From: Tribonema minus
Lineage: Eukaryota; Sar; Xanthophyceae; Tribonematales; Tribonemataceae
DNA: 64,000 nt
Assembly: GCA_017506865.1 (NCBI GenBank)
Contig: JAFCMP010000130.1
Coordinates: forward strand, 1 to 64,000
Direction: 5' to 3'
Below are positions 10,386 to 21,789 of the stretch, piece by piece; position 1 is the first letter of the stretch, and each line of letters begins with the position of its first letter. The translations under genes and the position numbers were made by a program. Below the pieces are notes generated by a model that saw only the letters and a program-made list of their open reading frames with translations, ran no database searches and was not told the origin of the DNA.

Positions 10386-10941
10386 GGCCGAAGAAGCTGA
10401 AGTTGACGACTGAGACGCATGCACCATGCACGCGACGGTCACCTGGGGATGGCGCTTGGGGATGCTGGCGTGAGTGTGTGACTGAATTACTAATCCACGG
10501 CCCACACGGGCGGGCCCGCCCGCTCGCTTTTGCTTTCGCAACACGAATTTTCTTGACTTCAGTTGGGCGGCTGGTCGGTCACGTGCGCGCTGGGCCGGGT
10601 CGCGAGAGACCAGTACTGGGACCAACACAGGTCTGCAGGCCACGTCGTCAGAAGACAGCACGTCGTCGCAGGTCAGGTCAGCCTACGGAACTGTCTGCCT
10701 CTCAATGCGCGCTGTCACATCAACCAACATGAAGATACTTCGATATGTAGCCAATCTTGAAATATTGAATGCGTGTGCAAGTGCGCCCTGATCATTGACG
10801 ATGGCGGTGGCGATGGCAATGACTCTTTGTCTTGTCATGCACAGCACACGATGTAAGATGGCACCCTGGCTTGCTCATGCCAGGTTGACATTGGTCGGCC
10901 CCCAGGTGTGGGAGCATTGATGAAATTTCATTAAACAAACA

Positions 10942-11040
10942 GCACAGCGCAGACTAGGCTGCTGCGTTGACGCAAGCTTTTCGATTGCATAGGCAACCCG
11001 GCCTCCCTTGGGCCTTCCAAGAATACAAGTCCATACGTAC
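10942..11040 (+). mobile_element. 5'-truncated 99-bp copy of the first LINE's 3' end
   Basis: Matches 9931-10028 almost base for base: the last ORF2 codons, the stop codon and the short 3' UTR, ending at CATACGTAC in both. The only clear difference is TATAAATAC versus CCAAGAATAC. Flanking sequences are unrelated, as expected for an independent, strongly 5'-truncated insertion, though a local duplication is also possible. Confidence 0.75.
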
Positions 11041-13690
11041 AGCTGGCCAGGATGGCCAGGATGACATGAGGCTATCATTGAAATCTTGCCCTAATTTGGC
11101 ACTCAATTTTAAGGATTTCTGCGCTGTGGCGCGAGTAAACAAAGCACCCACGAAGCAGCAGAATTTGTATGCCATAATCCTCGACCATAGAATTTGCATT
11201 GTATAATGTCTGGTAACAACCGCACCAAGTTCAATGTTATTGAAAGTTAAGTTCAAGAGAATGTGCCACCGTTAATCACGTGCGTTGTTGATGAAGGTAA
11301 GCATAGTGCTACAGCTACCACTTTCGTGCTCCAAGAGGACGGCCGCCGCTTGCAAGTCAATGGTGCAGTTTCACCCTCAAGCGCTCGCCTAGTCTTGCAC
11401 TGCCTGCTTCCTAATGAAGCTGCTGATTGGCAGATGAACTCGCCCCAAGCCGCACCCCCGTTTAACGCAGTCAGACACCTCAACGAGACCTCCAGCAAGT
11501 GGCACCTGCTGTAGATATTTGCGAATAGAGCGACCGCCTGCTTCAGGAACTCTCAGTACAAGTTTATGACCCCCATGAGCTGCGCTTGCCACAATGCCAC
11601 GTGGGCCTCTGCCTGGGCCATTAATGTCAAAGACGGCCCGTGCGCATACAAGATGAGAATGCCTAACACATGCAATCAAGCAATTGACCTCTGCATGTTC
11701 GTGTTGGTGTCATGTAAGAGCCATCATAATTGCCTACTTGTCAATCCCTGCGCATTACCTCACTGGCGCAGCACGACATGCCCCTTGCAAACCGCGGTGT
11801 GCATCAGCTCCGCGATGCTCTGCCATCACTCTGTGACCACACTCGGCTATAGGTTCATGCGTCGCTTTGCCGGCATTAACCGTCAGCATGCTGCAGTGAT
11901 AGGGCGTGCCTTGAGCACCGGCCCAGGCGCGCATGCCATCACCTTTCGCACTTTGAAATGTTGTCAAACAGTACATAGCCTGCCCGCTGTCACAGTTGCA
12001 TGCAGATGATATCTGAAAAGGATGTGTCAGCACATTACCTGCGCAACAACCATCTTGAAATGATCTACAAGGTCATTCCTGTAAAACACTCGAAGCACAA
12101 ACTGCTGCAAGTGCGCTACAGATGCCATCCATCACCTTCACAATGTGTACCTGTAGTCTGTGGTGAATGTAATTCAGTAAATTTGTTATGATGTGCCAAA
12201 CACTGCCAAGCAAACAACATCATGTTGTCATGATGTTGAATATCAGAGCAGCCTGCGAGCTGTGCTGCTTCAGTGGACTGAGTGCAGCACGAGCAACAAG
12301 TGTCACAGTGCATATGCACATGGTCAATATTTATAAAACCCCAAGCACTAGCATGACATCAGCACCAAAAATGTGGGTACAAGGGGAAGGCAACACAGAT
12401 ACAAAGGAATGCTTGAGGGAGTTTGCATTCATTGAGTTGATGTAGTTGCCATGCGGGACACATGCAGCGTAGTGCAAACACCCCACGAGCATCGTGCCAA
12501 TCCGCCGAGACTTCCTGTGTACATGGCCAACTTGATCTCCATACACCAACCATCACACACACACACGTGCAAACTCATTCAGTCTAAGGATGGGGACTGG
12601 CAAGCGGCGGCGATGGCATACACCACAGCGAGCCAGCAAACGTGTCCAAGATATTGTGGGGCCATGGCCGTACAGCACTGTACGTACCCACACCTCTTGC
12701 GCCACCAGAAAAAACAGGGCAGGCAGGTGGGGACATCGCTGTCGGCGCTTGATCTATGGTAGGCGCATCGGCAACCAGGAGCCCTAAGCGCAACGTGAAT
12801 GAGGTGTCGTACACAACCCCCCCCTTCCCCTTTCCCAAGTACTTACGCGGCGTTGGACAGGTATGGAGATTGTGGGTGCCAGAGGGAGGGTGGAGGGAGA
12901 GTGGAGGTAGGGGCATTGTGTGTGCGGCACATCAGTTGAAGGCTTTTCTGAACCTATGGACTATCTGTGGTCTCCCTTTGCTGAAATTCTACCGAAACCG
13001 CAAACCCTGAGCGGTAGATGGTGGATGCCCGACTCAAGGAGGCAAAAAAGGGTGTGGGCGTCAGCGTCTTTGGAGAAAGAAGCACGGTCGGTGTCCTCCA
13101 GCACTAGCTGCAACGCGCAGCCGCACGCAGGGGGTTGGCTGAGCGCTGCACAACCCCTAAGAAGGCTAGGCACAAGAACTGCGTCAAATCGCGCCGTGTA
13201 TGCCGATTACTGACACCACCGCCGAAGTGCCACGTCAAAACACGACTAGAGTGGAGGCGGAGCTGCGCCACAAGGCGGCGTATGTGCAGAGAAGGGAGGG
13301 CTGAAACGGGCACTCGCAAACCCTACCCTTTACCAAGCCCCAGTTAGCTGTGGTTGCGGATAAAAGGCGGCTTAGGGCTTTATGGGATTTCAGCAGATAT
13401 TCTGCAGTCCAAGCCAGCTTCTAGTGTAAGCGTTGAAAAGAAGCAGCTACCCCTATGCATAGCCTCAGCCGAACCTGTGCCGCGCTGAAGCAGCGACAAC
13501 CAGTCGCAGCGCTACTGACAAGGCAGGCCAATGCTGCTGCTGCTGGTGGTGGTGGTGGCGCTGACACCGCCACACTGCTGCGGCTACTGCTACCGCCGCC
13601 ACACCAGCAGCGGCAGCGCAATGACAGCAGCAGCGACCCACACGCACCGATATCAACCACCACATGGTCAGGGTCGGCACACCTGATGGT
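11041..13690. other. Intergenic stretch without a recognised gene
   Basis: Open frames are short and none shows a recognisable motif or convincing splice structure. The right end probably holds the 3' UTR of the minus-strand membrane-protein gene. Confidence 0.4.
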
Positions 13691-14055
13691 TCACACCTCG
13701 GATATCGGTGCTGCCGCATCAATATCATCAGACACCGATGCTGCCACTTCGATGTCCTCTGATGGGGCAGTGGTGTCCTTGTACAGCGGGACGGCGTGCA
13801 CCACCTGCTGCCGTGTGGTCGTTGAGGCACTCGTTGCCGCAGTGGCAGTTACGGAGGACCCCACCTCATGCCCCTGGGCGGAGGGCCCCGCGAAGCGCTC
13901 CGCAAGGTCGCTGCAGCTCGCGAAGTAGATGCAAATGAGCGTACTTGTGATGTCGGTGATGGAAAGGACTGTTGTCGGGTAGCCCTTCCGCTGGGCCAGG
14001 ATGACCAGCACCGTCACGATGATGGTGACGATGCTCGATATTGTCATGGCGATCA
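13691..14055 (-). CDS. Membrane protein last exon (stop)
   Basis: Begins after CTGCGCAG, in a frame starting V-IAMTISSIVTIIVTVLVIL, a clear membrane helix, then a second hydrophobic stretch (TSTLICIYFASC) and a long Ser/Thr/Ala-rich acidic tail ending PISEV-stop. The intron's C/T tract is a C homopolymer of about 30 bases (G on the + strand at 14070-14099), an extreme polypyrimidine tract. Confidence 0.7.
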
Positions 14056-17000
14056 CTGCGCAGCGTGGCGGGGGGGGGAGGGGGGGGGGGGGGGGGGGGC
14101 TATGGTCAGACCTATGAAAATACTTTTGGCGCAATACTGCATTGAAATTAATTACTTTGAACACCAGAATAGTCATGACAGCGCGTGACTATTGGTCAGC
14201 GCTACAGCGCGTGACTATTGGTCGGGGCTCTCAGAGCAATCACACGGTTAGTAGAGGAGAGGCAGTAATTGTTATCTGTGCCTAACAAATGGGCGTCACA
14301 ATGGTCAGTGCCTGCAATGCAGTGAAATGATTTTTGGCTCAAGAGGCTAATTGTTCAGTGCCTCAGACCCGCCATGGCGATGGATATCTGAAACTTTAAT
14401 GAGCTTTCGTGAACCTCGTGAAGCTTTTGTCTGTTCAAGTCATCGATAGTGGACCACGCCATGGCTGGTGATTGTATCATCACATCGTCCTCACAGCTTG
14501 CGCAAAGCTTGACAACAGTAACAATGTGTTCAACTCAACAGTAACAATGTGTTCAACTCAAACCAGGGATGATAACTACTTCAAGGCTCTTGTTGTGCGC
14601 CAACGGGCAAGATTGTTGATAGCTTTACTGCCGGTACCATGCCTGCTTGGTCCACGTGCTGCTAATGTTTGCATGCATGCACAAGGCACACAGGTACGTG
14701 CACTCACTGTCCCCAGCACCTAACAGCCCACACTTGACAAACACTCCTCTGTGCATGGTGAAGTGTTTGCAGCTTGCCGTCGTACCTCTCCTATGACCAC
14801 GCTATAGGAAATTATGTCGACATGTGGCACAGACACATACGTACACCTACTCACTCAACAAGGCATAGCTACCCTGATGCCTTCAGAGCTGTCACTGCAA
14901 AGAAATGTTCTAGCGATCATGTACTTCAAGCCACAAATTGAGAAATGCTATGGCAACAGCTTCTCGGTTTGCTAACCGCCGTTGTTGACACATAGCACAA
15001 GCACCGCCATGTTTCCAGCGCAGAGCTCTGCGTCATGTACCCACTGCTTTGAGAACAGGCTGCCGCTCCATTCGGAGCACTCGTGCAGAACATTGCTGAA
15101 TATACAGGTGGCATGACCAAAAAGCGAAGACCCACCTGCTCTTTTTGCCATATGCCGATAAACGGCGACTGATGAGCTAGTGCCGAGCCCCGCTCGTCGT
15201 CCCTTGTCTAAGAGCCGTATGTGCACGATCAGCGGCCATACGAAGAAGGCAGACTGGAGCACCACACATGCGCGCGAGCAAGGGGGAAGCAGGCACGCAC
15301 GTGAGCCCCTGGTGCATGTGTGTGTGGCAACAGTGTAACGGCGTGGCGGCGCACTTGAAGCTTAGTTTAGGTAAAAGTTCATGTAATGGCCTGTGTGACC
15401 ACTGTGCATGCAGCATAAGCTGGCTCCACAGAGGCGAGCGATGCAGAGCAGCAAATACATAGGGGGGACGCCATATGAGAGCGCTCAATACAGGAGGAGT
15501 CTGACGGCTGGACACGGATCTGGTCGATATGAGAGCGGTTTGGCGCTCCTCAGGCTGACCTCTCTTATAGGTGTCCACCTACCACTAGCCGTTTCACGAT
15601 CAATGCATGAGCGACATCTTGCGCGTAATGTTCAACAATGCTCAACGCATTGCAGCGATTATATCGAACGGTGCCACAGCCGCAGTGCTGTTCGCTGTGT
15701 GTTTCGATTAATTCGAAGCCATCTACAAATGATGGCAGACGAACCCTTAGTTGATTACTCCAAACCCGAGTTCTAGGGTTAGGCTTAGTGTAGGGTCAGT
15801 GCTAACCTACTTCATGGACGATATAGGAGGTCACGGTATAAGAGCGTTAAGGCTGCTGGGACGATCCCGCTCTTACATCGTGACCCCCCCTGCACAAGTG
15901 TAGGCATGGGCGGTTGCTGAGCGCAGCACGTGCAGGCACAGAAACCACACGTCAGGAGGAAGTGCGCTGGGTGTGCCCAATGCATGACCCTAATCACGCA
16001 ACCAGGAGTATGCATGTATGCATGCCGTTTGTGACGCCCAGCAGAGGCCGTGCTCATCGGACCTGCAGCAATATGATAAGTGAGAGACTCGAGGTGGAGT
16101 TTGAGCAACTTTGCTGTACGCGGTCGGCCTTATTCCAAAGCCACATGTCCTGGTAGGCAAGTTCAAGTGCTAAAAAAATCAGTAAACACGCGCATGCGAG
16201 AGGCGCAGGTGGCTCAGACATTGGTTTGCGGAAGCAGACACGACAAAGCTCACCTGCACCACGTGATTGACCAGCTGCACGAGGAACTTGACGCGGAAGA
16301 CGACCAGCCCCGGAATGAACAGGCACCGCGTGCCATCCGGCCCGTTCACCTCCTTGAACTTGCGGTCCACGACCACCCCCCCAAGCACTGCCCAGTTGGC
16401 AATGACGAGAAATAGGGCAAAGATGCGCAGGTATCGCCATCTGGGATTCAGGGCATTGATGGCGTCGGCACGCTGGAACAGGTGCAGGAACGCCATGGAG
16501 TTGCACGCGCCCTGCAGGATGCCCGCGACCATCTGCGAACGAGCGGGGTTGAGCACTGCCACGTCAGGACTCTTGCTTCTGGTTCCCTGTGTGTGTGCGT
16601 CGTGTTGGTGTCGGATTGGCCTGTGGCGCATGTTTTCATGGTCCATGATGCACAGGACGAGCTGGCAGTCACAGCTGTTGCATTGTGAAAGGTGTGCATG
16701 TATGGTGAATTGAATCATGAGGAGGGCTTAGGGGCAGGAGAGCCAGAGAGCAACATGCCCTACAGCATGCTAGATGTAGTCAGCAACAGGAGCAAAGAGA
16801 GGGTTCACTTTTTGGGTTCAATAGAAAAACACACATGCCATCTCCTTGCAAAGCGCGCAGGACGTTCGCTGCCAGTGCTCACACATGTATGAAGCTCCCA
16901 AATGTTGCGACACGGATGGACGCATGTAAGACGCGGTTCTCAAATTGGCTTGCTGTGCTAATCATATCAGGAAAGTTGACTCTATGCTGGTTGACCCTCA

Positions 17001-18262
17001 AAACAGAGCTAGACGGTCATATCGTTGAGTCAAAAACGGTATATACCTGGACCATGTATAAGACTGTACTTGTTCATTGACCAGAGCGAATCGCTGTATC
17101 TGACTTTATGTCACCGTGCCCTGGACTCCGATGTGACCAACTTGCACTGCTCTTCAAAAAAGTAGGGCACCGCAGTACATATTTATTATCATCATACGAT
17201 GCATATAATGAACTTCAGGTATAAACTTTGAAAAGTTTAGCATGCACGTGTTCAATAGTTTAGACGCACCAGAACCGACTGGCAGTCGTAGTAGGGGCCC
17301 AGGCCAGCAAACCAGTAACCTGTTTTGTACGCCGCATATCTGAAACAAGAAGACACAAGAACGCAGAGTCAGAGGAGGAAAAACAGACTAAGTTTTAAGA
17401 CAGCGCGCGGACAGCTGAACTTGTCCCGGATGATTTCTGCAAGAGTGAGGCCATGATTGGTTTCTGAGAACTCCAGACTGGAAGCATGCGCAAGCCACTT
17501 GATGTCACACAGTTCTCAAAGTTGATGGCGCACAACACACCGCAGCAAGCCACATACCGAAGGACATTGCAGCTCTACATAGATGAGTGCACCAGATGCA
17601 GGGGACGACACCTGCTGGCGCAGAATAGTATCCAGTCAGCAGCAATAATCACGCTTGGTGCTACGAATGGTGCGTATGAAGGTGGTCTAACCGACAACAC
17701 ACTCCAGGGGACGACACCTGCTGGCGCAGAATCGTATCCAGTCAGCAGCAATAATCACGCTTGGTGCTACGAATGGTGCGTATGAAGGTGGTCTAACCGA
17801 CAACACACTCCGCACACATCTTGCACTTTTGACGCACAAGCTGATTGGATACAAGACCAATGAGAAGTCAATTCTTGGCTCGAAAAAGCGAGCACTCACG
17901 TTAAAGCCAGCGCACTGGCGAGAAAAGCTGAGAAGTTCATCCAAACTCGTCTGTAGAAGAAGTACCGATTACCAAACACCAGCGTCGTCTGCAAACAGCG
18001 CAGGGAACATGAAAGCAGATTAGTCCAACGATGGATCAAAAAGACAGGAAGAGGGCAGTCTCATCGACATTGAGCTAGACTGAGGGCGGGTCAACACAGA
18101 GACATGTTGCCATGATGCTGAAGAAGTCTTTTGTGCATGCTCGCGCGGCCACTCCGTGTGTGTTGTCCTGGCGCCAGCTCGAAGGCATACCTGGAGAGAA
18201 ATGCAGAAGAGCACTCCCAGCGCCGCCATTTCAAGCAAGCATTTGAAAGCTGTCAGCGCCAT
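13691..18262 (-). CDS. Spliced gene for an uncharacterised multi-pass membrane protein
   Basis: Gene-level call joining exons at 18191-18262 (ATG), 17900-17950, 17558-17611, 17270-17339, 16254-16532, a tentative 15041-15095, and 13691-14055 (stop). The first three and the 17270/16254 pair agree in phase, and the tentative 55-nt exon converts phase 0 to the phase needed by the last exon. At least one exon between 17558 and 17339 is not located. The protein starts with a hydrophobic segment, has a Cys-containing luminal part, three or more membrane spans, and a Ser/Thr-rich acidic C-terminal tail. I do not recognise the family. Confidence 0.7.
14061..14099. repeat. Poly-G/poly-C tract serving as a polypyrimidine tract
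   Basis: An almost pure G run on +, broken by single A and T/C bases. On the minus strand it lies immediately upstream of the last-exon acceptor. Confidence 0.8.
15041..15095 (-). CDS. Tentative 55-base membrane protein exon
   Basis: Acceptor GTATATTCAG and donor GTACAT flank 18 codons plus one base, exactly the phase conversion needed between the 16254-16532 exon and the last exon. The encoded segment is basic (QCSARVLRMERQPVLKAV). Support is splice sites and phase only; another frame is also open here. Confidence 0.35.
16254..16532 (-). CDS. Membrane protein internal exon with two or more membrane segments
   Basis: 93 codons, acceptor TCGTTCGCAG, donor GTGAGC, phase 0 on both sides. Hydrophobic segments include YLRIFALFLVIANWAVLGGV and FIPGLVVF...FLVQLV, separated by a polar Cys-containing loop (VNGPDGTRC). 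No family recognised. Confidence 0.75.
17270..17339 (-). CDS. Membrane protein internal exon
   Basis: 70 bases: one base then 23 codons (YAAYKTGYWFAGLGPYYDC...). Acceptor CTTGTTTCAG with a long pyrimidine tract, donor GTGCGT. The aromatic-rich composition and in-phase exit into the 16.5-kb exon support it. The exon supplying the first two bases of its split codon was not found. Confidence 0.6.
17558..17611 (-). CDS. Membrane protein exon 3
   Basis: 18 codons (VSSPASGALIYVELQCPS), acceptor CGCCAGCAG, donor GTATGTGG, phase 0 on both sides. Its acceptor side, including the first 13 exon bases, is duplicated in the upstream intron (17705-17810). Confidence 0.6.
17599..17810 (-). repeat. 106-bp tandem duplication of an intron-3' / exon-5' junction
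   Basis: Bases 17599-17704 and 17705-17810 are near-identical direct copies, differing at about one position. Each unit holds the first 13 bases of exon 3, the CAGCAG acceptor and upstream intron, so the distal copy is a decoy acceptor. Confidence 0.9.
17900..17950 (-). CDS. Membrane protein exon 2
   Basis: 17 codons (TSLDELLSFSRQCAGFN) between acceptor TTCTACAG and donor GTGAGTGC, phase 0 on both sides. Confidence 0.6.
18191..18262 (-). CDS. Membrane protein exon 1 (start)
   Basis: ATG at 18262, 24 codons beginning MALTAFKCLLEMAAL and continuing hydrophobic (GVLFCISLQ), which looks like a signal anchor or first membrane segment. The donor CAG|GTATGC gives phase 0. An in-frame ATG at 18379 would add a Gly/Ser/Arg-rich leader of 39 residues. 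Confidence 0.65.
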
Positions 18263-18420
18263 AATAGCCCCCCCTCCGCCAGCGCCACCTCCACCTCTGG
18301 CCTCGCTGCTTGCTTGTGTTGTTTTCCTGCTCCCTGCTCCCCTCCGAAACACACCGATACTCCCTTGCGCGTTGGGCAATCAGGCGGCGGGCGCGAGCGC
18401 GAAGGCTTAGCCACTACGTC

Positions 18421-18447
18421 CTATATAGCCACTACGTCCTATATAGT
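18421..18447 (-). promoter_or_regulatory. Tandem TATA boxes upstream of the membrane-protein gene
   Basis: CTATATAG occurs twice (18421-18428 and 18440-18447) within a direct repeat of CACTACGTCCTATATAG, about 160-185 bases upstream of the ATG at 18262. The spacing leaves room for a 5' UTR of roughly 130 bases. Confidence 0.5.
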
Positions 18448-21400
18448 CCACCGCGATTCCGCCACACTGCGGACTGGACTATTGGATGAGAGCAATTATG
18501 AAAAGCTCTCGCTCGCTTGTGACACAGCGAAAGAATTCGCGGAACAAACTTTTTGGCCGACGTGACGCGCAGCGAACACGAACGCCCCCAAGCTGTGATG
18601 CCGCACCTAGCGGCACGCGCTAGTGAGACGCTCGCCAGCATCTCCAGCATCTTGGTGGGCTGGAGCAAAGGAGCGTGAGCTTGGGACTCGCCAAAACCGC
18701 GAGAGCTAGGAACCTATGTATGTATGTATGTGATTGATTGCTGTGATCATTGATCACCGCGAGTGCAACAACGGCGGGGACGTGTGGTGCTGGAGCCCTC
18801 ACGGCTTTGTCAACCCCCTGCGCCTGCCTGCGCGTGCAGCACAGCTGAAGGACATTATCTTGTGCAACATCTTGGGGGCTTCATGAGTCCAGCGGAGTTG
18901 TCCGCGAAATCGGGTTGGAGTGCATTCAGCGCTAGCCTAAGCTTTGCAGCTGGGGGGGCAGTAGCGTAGGAGGAGCAGTAGTAGTAGCCGCAATTGCCAA
19001 GTTGGGGGTGGGGTAGCCTTCTGCACCCACAGCCAGTTCAACAAGTTGCTGACGGTGTGTTGTTAGTGTACATACGCACATGGTACATCATTATGGGGTT
19101 TCTCGCCCTTCAAGTGTCCACGAATCAAAGCTCTAAAGCAATTGTCGAGCTGCTACATAGCAGCTATCACAAAGGTTGCAAGAGTGTAGAACTGGCCGCC
19201 AACACCAGCAGCCGCTGAGCGCCAGCAGCAGCCTGAGCAGCAGCAGCAGCACCTTCCCTTGACCCCCATGCAGAGGCCTTATACTGGGGTCTGATGCCGC
19301 CCATATTATCATATTTTTATGCGGAGGATGGAGTAGGGGCCCCAGGCTGGATCGCGCTTGTCGACTACGAATCGCTACCGGCGCCAGCAGCACCAATGCC
19401 TGCAGCTATAGCTCTTGTCGTGAAGCGGCATATTAGCGTGCATTAGGATGATAGATGTGTGTTGGCAGCACGTAGCATGCCTTGAGGTGGCCAGGGCTCA
19501 ATTGGAGAGTTGTGCCCGTATTTGTCAACAGTCACCTCAAGTTGAATGGCAGCAGCGCTCAGCTGCTTTTGTGCTTGTGTTCGCCTAATGATCAGAAACC
19601 GATCTACATGCTTTGAGGAAGGCTTTTGTCTGCTTTTGCACCGCCACGTTTACCGGCGCCATGGCTCTTGGAATCTGGAGAGAGTAGTTGCAAGCGCCGC
19701 TGCTTTCTCAAGGCAACATTCGCAGGCTTTAGGCTGTAACTGGAGCAATGGAGCAGTTCCTCACTCCTGAAGAGTCAACACTGTGAGCTGGGACACTACC
19801 CAGTCACCACAAAAGGTGCCACTGGTCTGGCAATTTGAAAGCTGGACCAGGTGCTGCTGCAGCAGCTGCTGTCAGTCTTGCTAGCACTGGCAGCTGTCAG
19901 TCTGCAGAATCTGATGCTGCAGCTGCTGCTGGCGAGTCCGAAGCCGTTTTGACTGGAAGGCTTACACTAGTAGTGCTCCAGCCCGCAGCCGCTGCATCCT
20001 GATGCGGGCAACACTCCAGATGATGATCCTCGAGTGGTGACCATTGTGGCAATCATGGGCATCATCACGCCCTCGAGGATAGTGCCTCTGCATGCACTGG
20101 CAGGACCTGGTGCCGCAGTGCGCCCCCCCGGGAGCTGCTCCCCTGTGCAGTCCTGTTAGCGCGGCTGTAGCTGCTGCTGCTGCTGCTGGCGCCGCCGGCG
20201 GTGCTGGGATTGCTGCTGCGGCATGCGGCTGCTGGACTCCACTCGGAGCTGCTGCTGTTGCTTGCGACTCCACAAGCGGGCTCCAATCCCTCAGGCTAGT
20301 AGCTCAATGATTGAGAGTGTGCGTCCAGGTGTTGTCGACACATGTGCCATGCACGTGTCTCGGTACCTGTACGACATCATATTTAGCATGAGTTGCCTCA
20401 CTGCTGTGTTTATGAACTACTGCTAGAACTACACACCTGGTGACTCCTGAGACCTCAGTGCCACATGCCCATGTGCTGTGTGCAAACCCATATCAAATGA
20501 GAGCATAGCCAGAGGCCAAAGGCAGTGGAGAGAAGTCCTGTCAGGAAGTCATGGTGTTGGGTATCTTATATAGCACACAAGGCATGTCGCGCACCGGCGG
20601 TTACGCAACCCTACTTAAACAACGGCTCCACCTAGGGTCGCCTCACCACACTTTGAGGTGCCAGCACTACTGGGGACTCCGAGCCTGATGGCGCCCATAA
20701 ACGCTACTGTAACAACTACTCTTAAAACTTCTGCAGCCTCGCCAGCAAGACTTCTGCAGCCTCGCCAGCAAGGTGTCCACTCAGTCTGGCAGTGGGAAGG
20801 GACATGTGCTGAGTGCAGCCATTGGATGATCGACAAGCAGCTGCTGGGGAGTTGTGCGACATCTGGGGACTCGGAGGGCACTCATTGAGGCACTGACAGA
20901 CTGAGTCTGGCAGTGCGTTACAGACTATCATACAGTAAATACTAGTAGGAGTAGTGGTGGTGGTAGCAATGACTGTAGCTACAAAAAATATAAATACAAG
21001 CTCGATCACAGTGACCCCAAGCTATTAGTAAGCAGCTACTAGTAAGCCGGGCAATTGGATCTCCGAGCCTGCTACTTGCTACCACCGCCGTGACACACCG
21101 TGACGCTTGACATAAGCACCAGTCCGTTAAGGGCATGGCAGGCGGGCTGAATGATGTAGGTTGAAACTGTTACAACAGGCGCGCAGACGCACCAGCACTG
21201 AGTGTGCAGCACCGCTCAACTTGTTGAAAGTTACGGTAGTCTACAGAGTGCCGCTGAGCCTAGTAGCAGTACGCTGTGCCCGGGCCGGCAGGGCAGACTC
21301 TGAGAGTCCGAGAGTCTGAGTGAACTCCAGAAGATTGCCAGAGGGCCGCCCCACAGCTCGTGCAGACTGAGTGCGTGCTGCCAGCAGTGCGGCTCTCAGA

Positions 21401-21785
21401 CTGGCCGGCGGCCCATGCAGCAGCAGTTTTTTGCACCAACACTGCGCCCGGCCCGGCAGCGCTGTGCGTCGGACCACCACCACGGGCGACTGTCCATGCC
21501 GTCGGTGGCACAGTGACTCACGACGGCTCCGACGCGGCATGATGGACCCGTGGGGACGTAGTTCCTGTACCTAACTTATAACGTTGCAGTGCCAGCACTG
21601 ACACATATGTCTAGCCTGAGACCGTGCCACAGTGACGGCGCCGCCCGAGCTAGCAGAGGCGGTGGCCCGGGGGAGCGGTTGCTGGTGTGCGTCCAGGTGT
21701 TCGTCTGCAACTAGCGCGCTTTCTTTCGCAAATTTTTAAAGTTGAAGCTGTATATTATGTCCTGGACCGCATGGGTTGAGCGCAC
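18448..21785. other. Repeat-rich intergenic stretch, no gene recognised
   Basis: Contains GCT/GCA-rich low-complexity patches (19.85-20.25 kb), a TATG run near 18.72 kb, and short direct repeats. Open frames on both strands over the GC-rich patches are compositional. No protein motif or RNA gene was found. Confidence 0.4.
20320..20385 (+). repeat. Dispersed repeat also at 24000-24052 and partly at 38167
   Basis: The core GTTGTCGACACATGTGCCAT, followed by GCACGTGTCTCGGT and a CCTGTACGACA motif, occurs here and at 24000-24052, where it abuts the 5' end of the minus-strand LINE remnant. A shorter form (CCAGGTGTTGTCGA) is near 38167. Confidence 0.7.
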
Positions 21786-21789
21786 AATA

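Noticed and set aside
19850-20310. Ala-rich open frames in both directions
   Set aside because: GCT/GCA low-complexity repeat; no motif.
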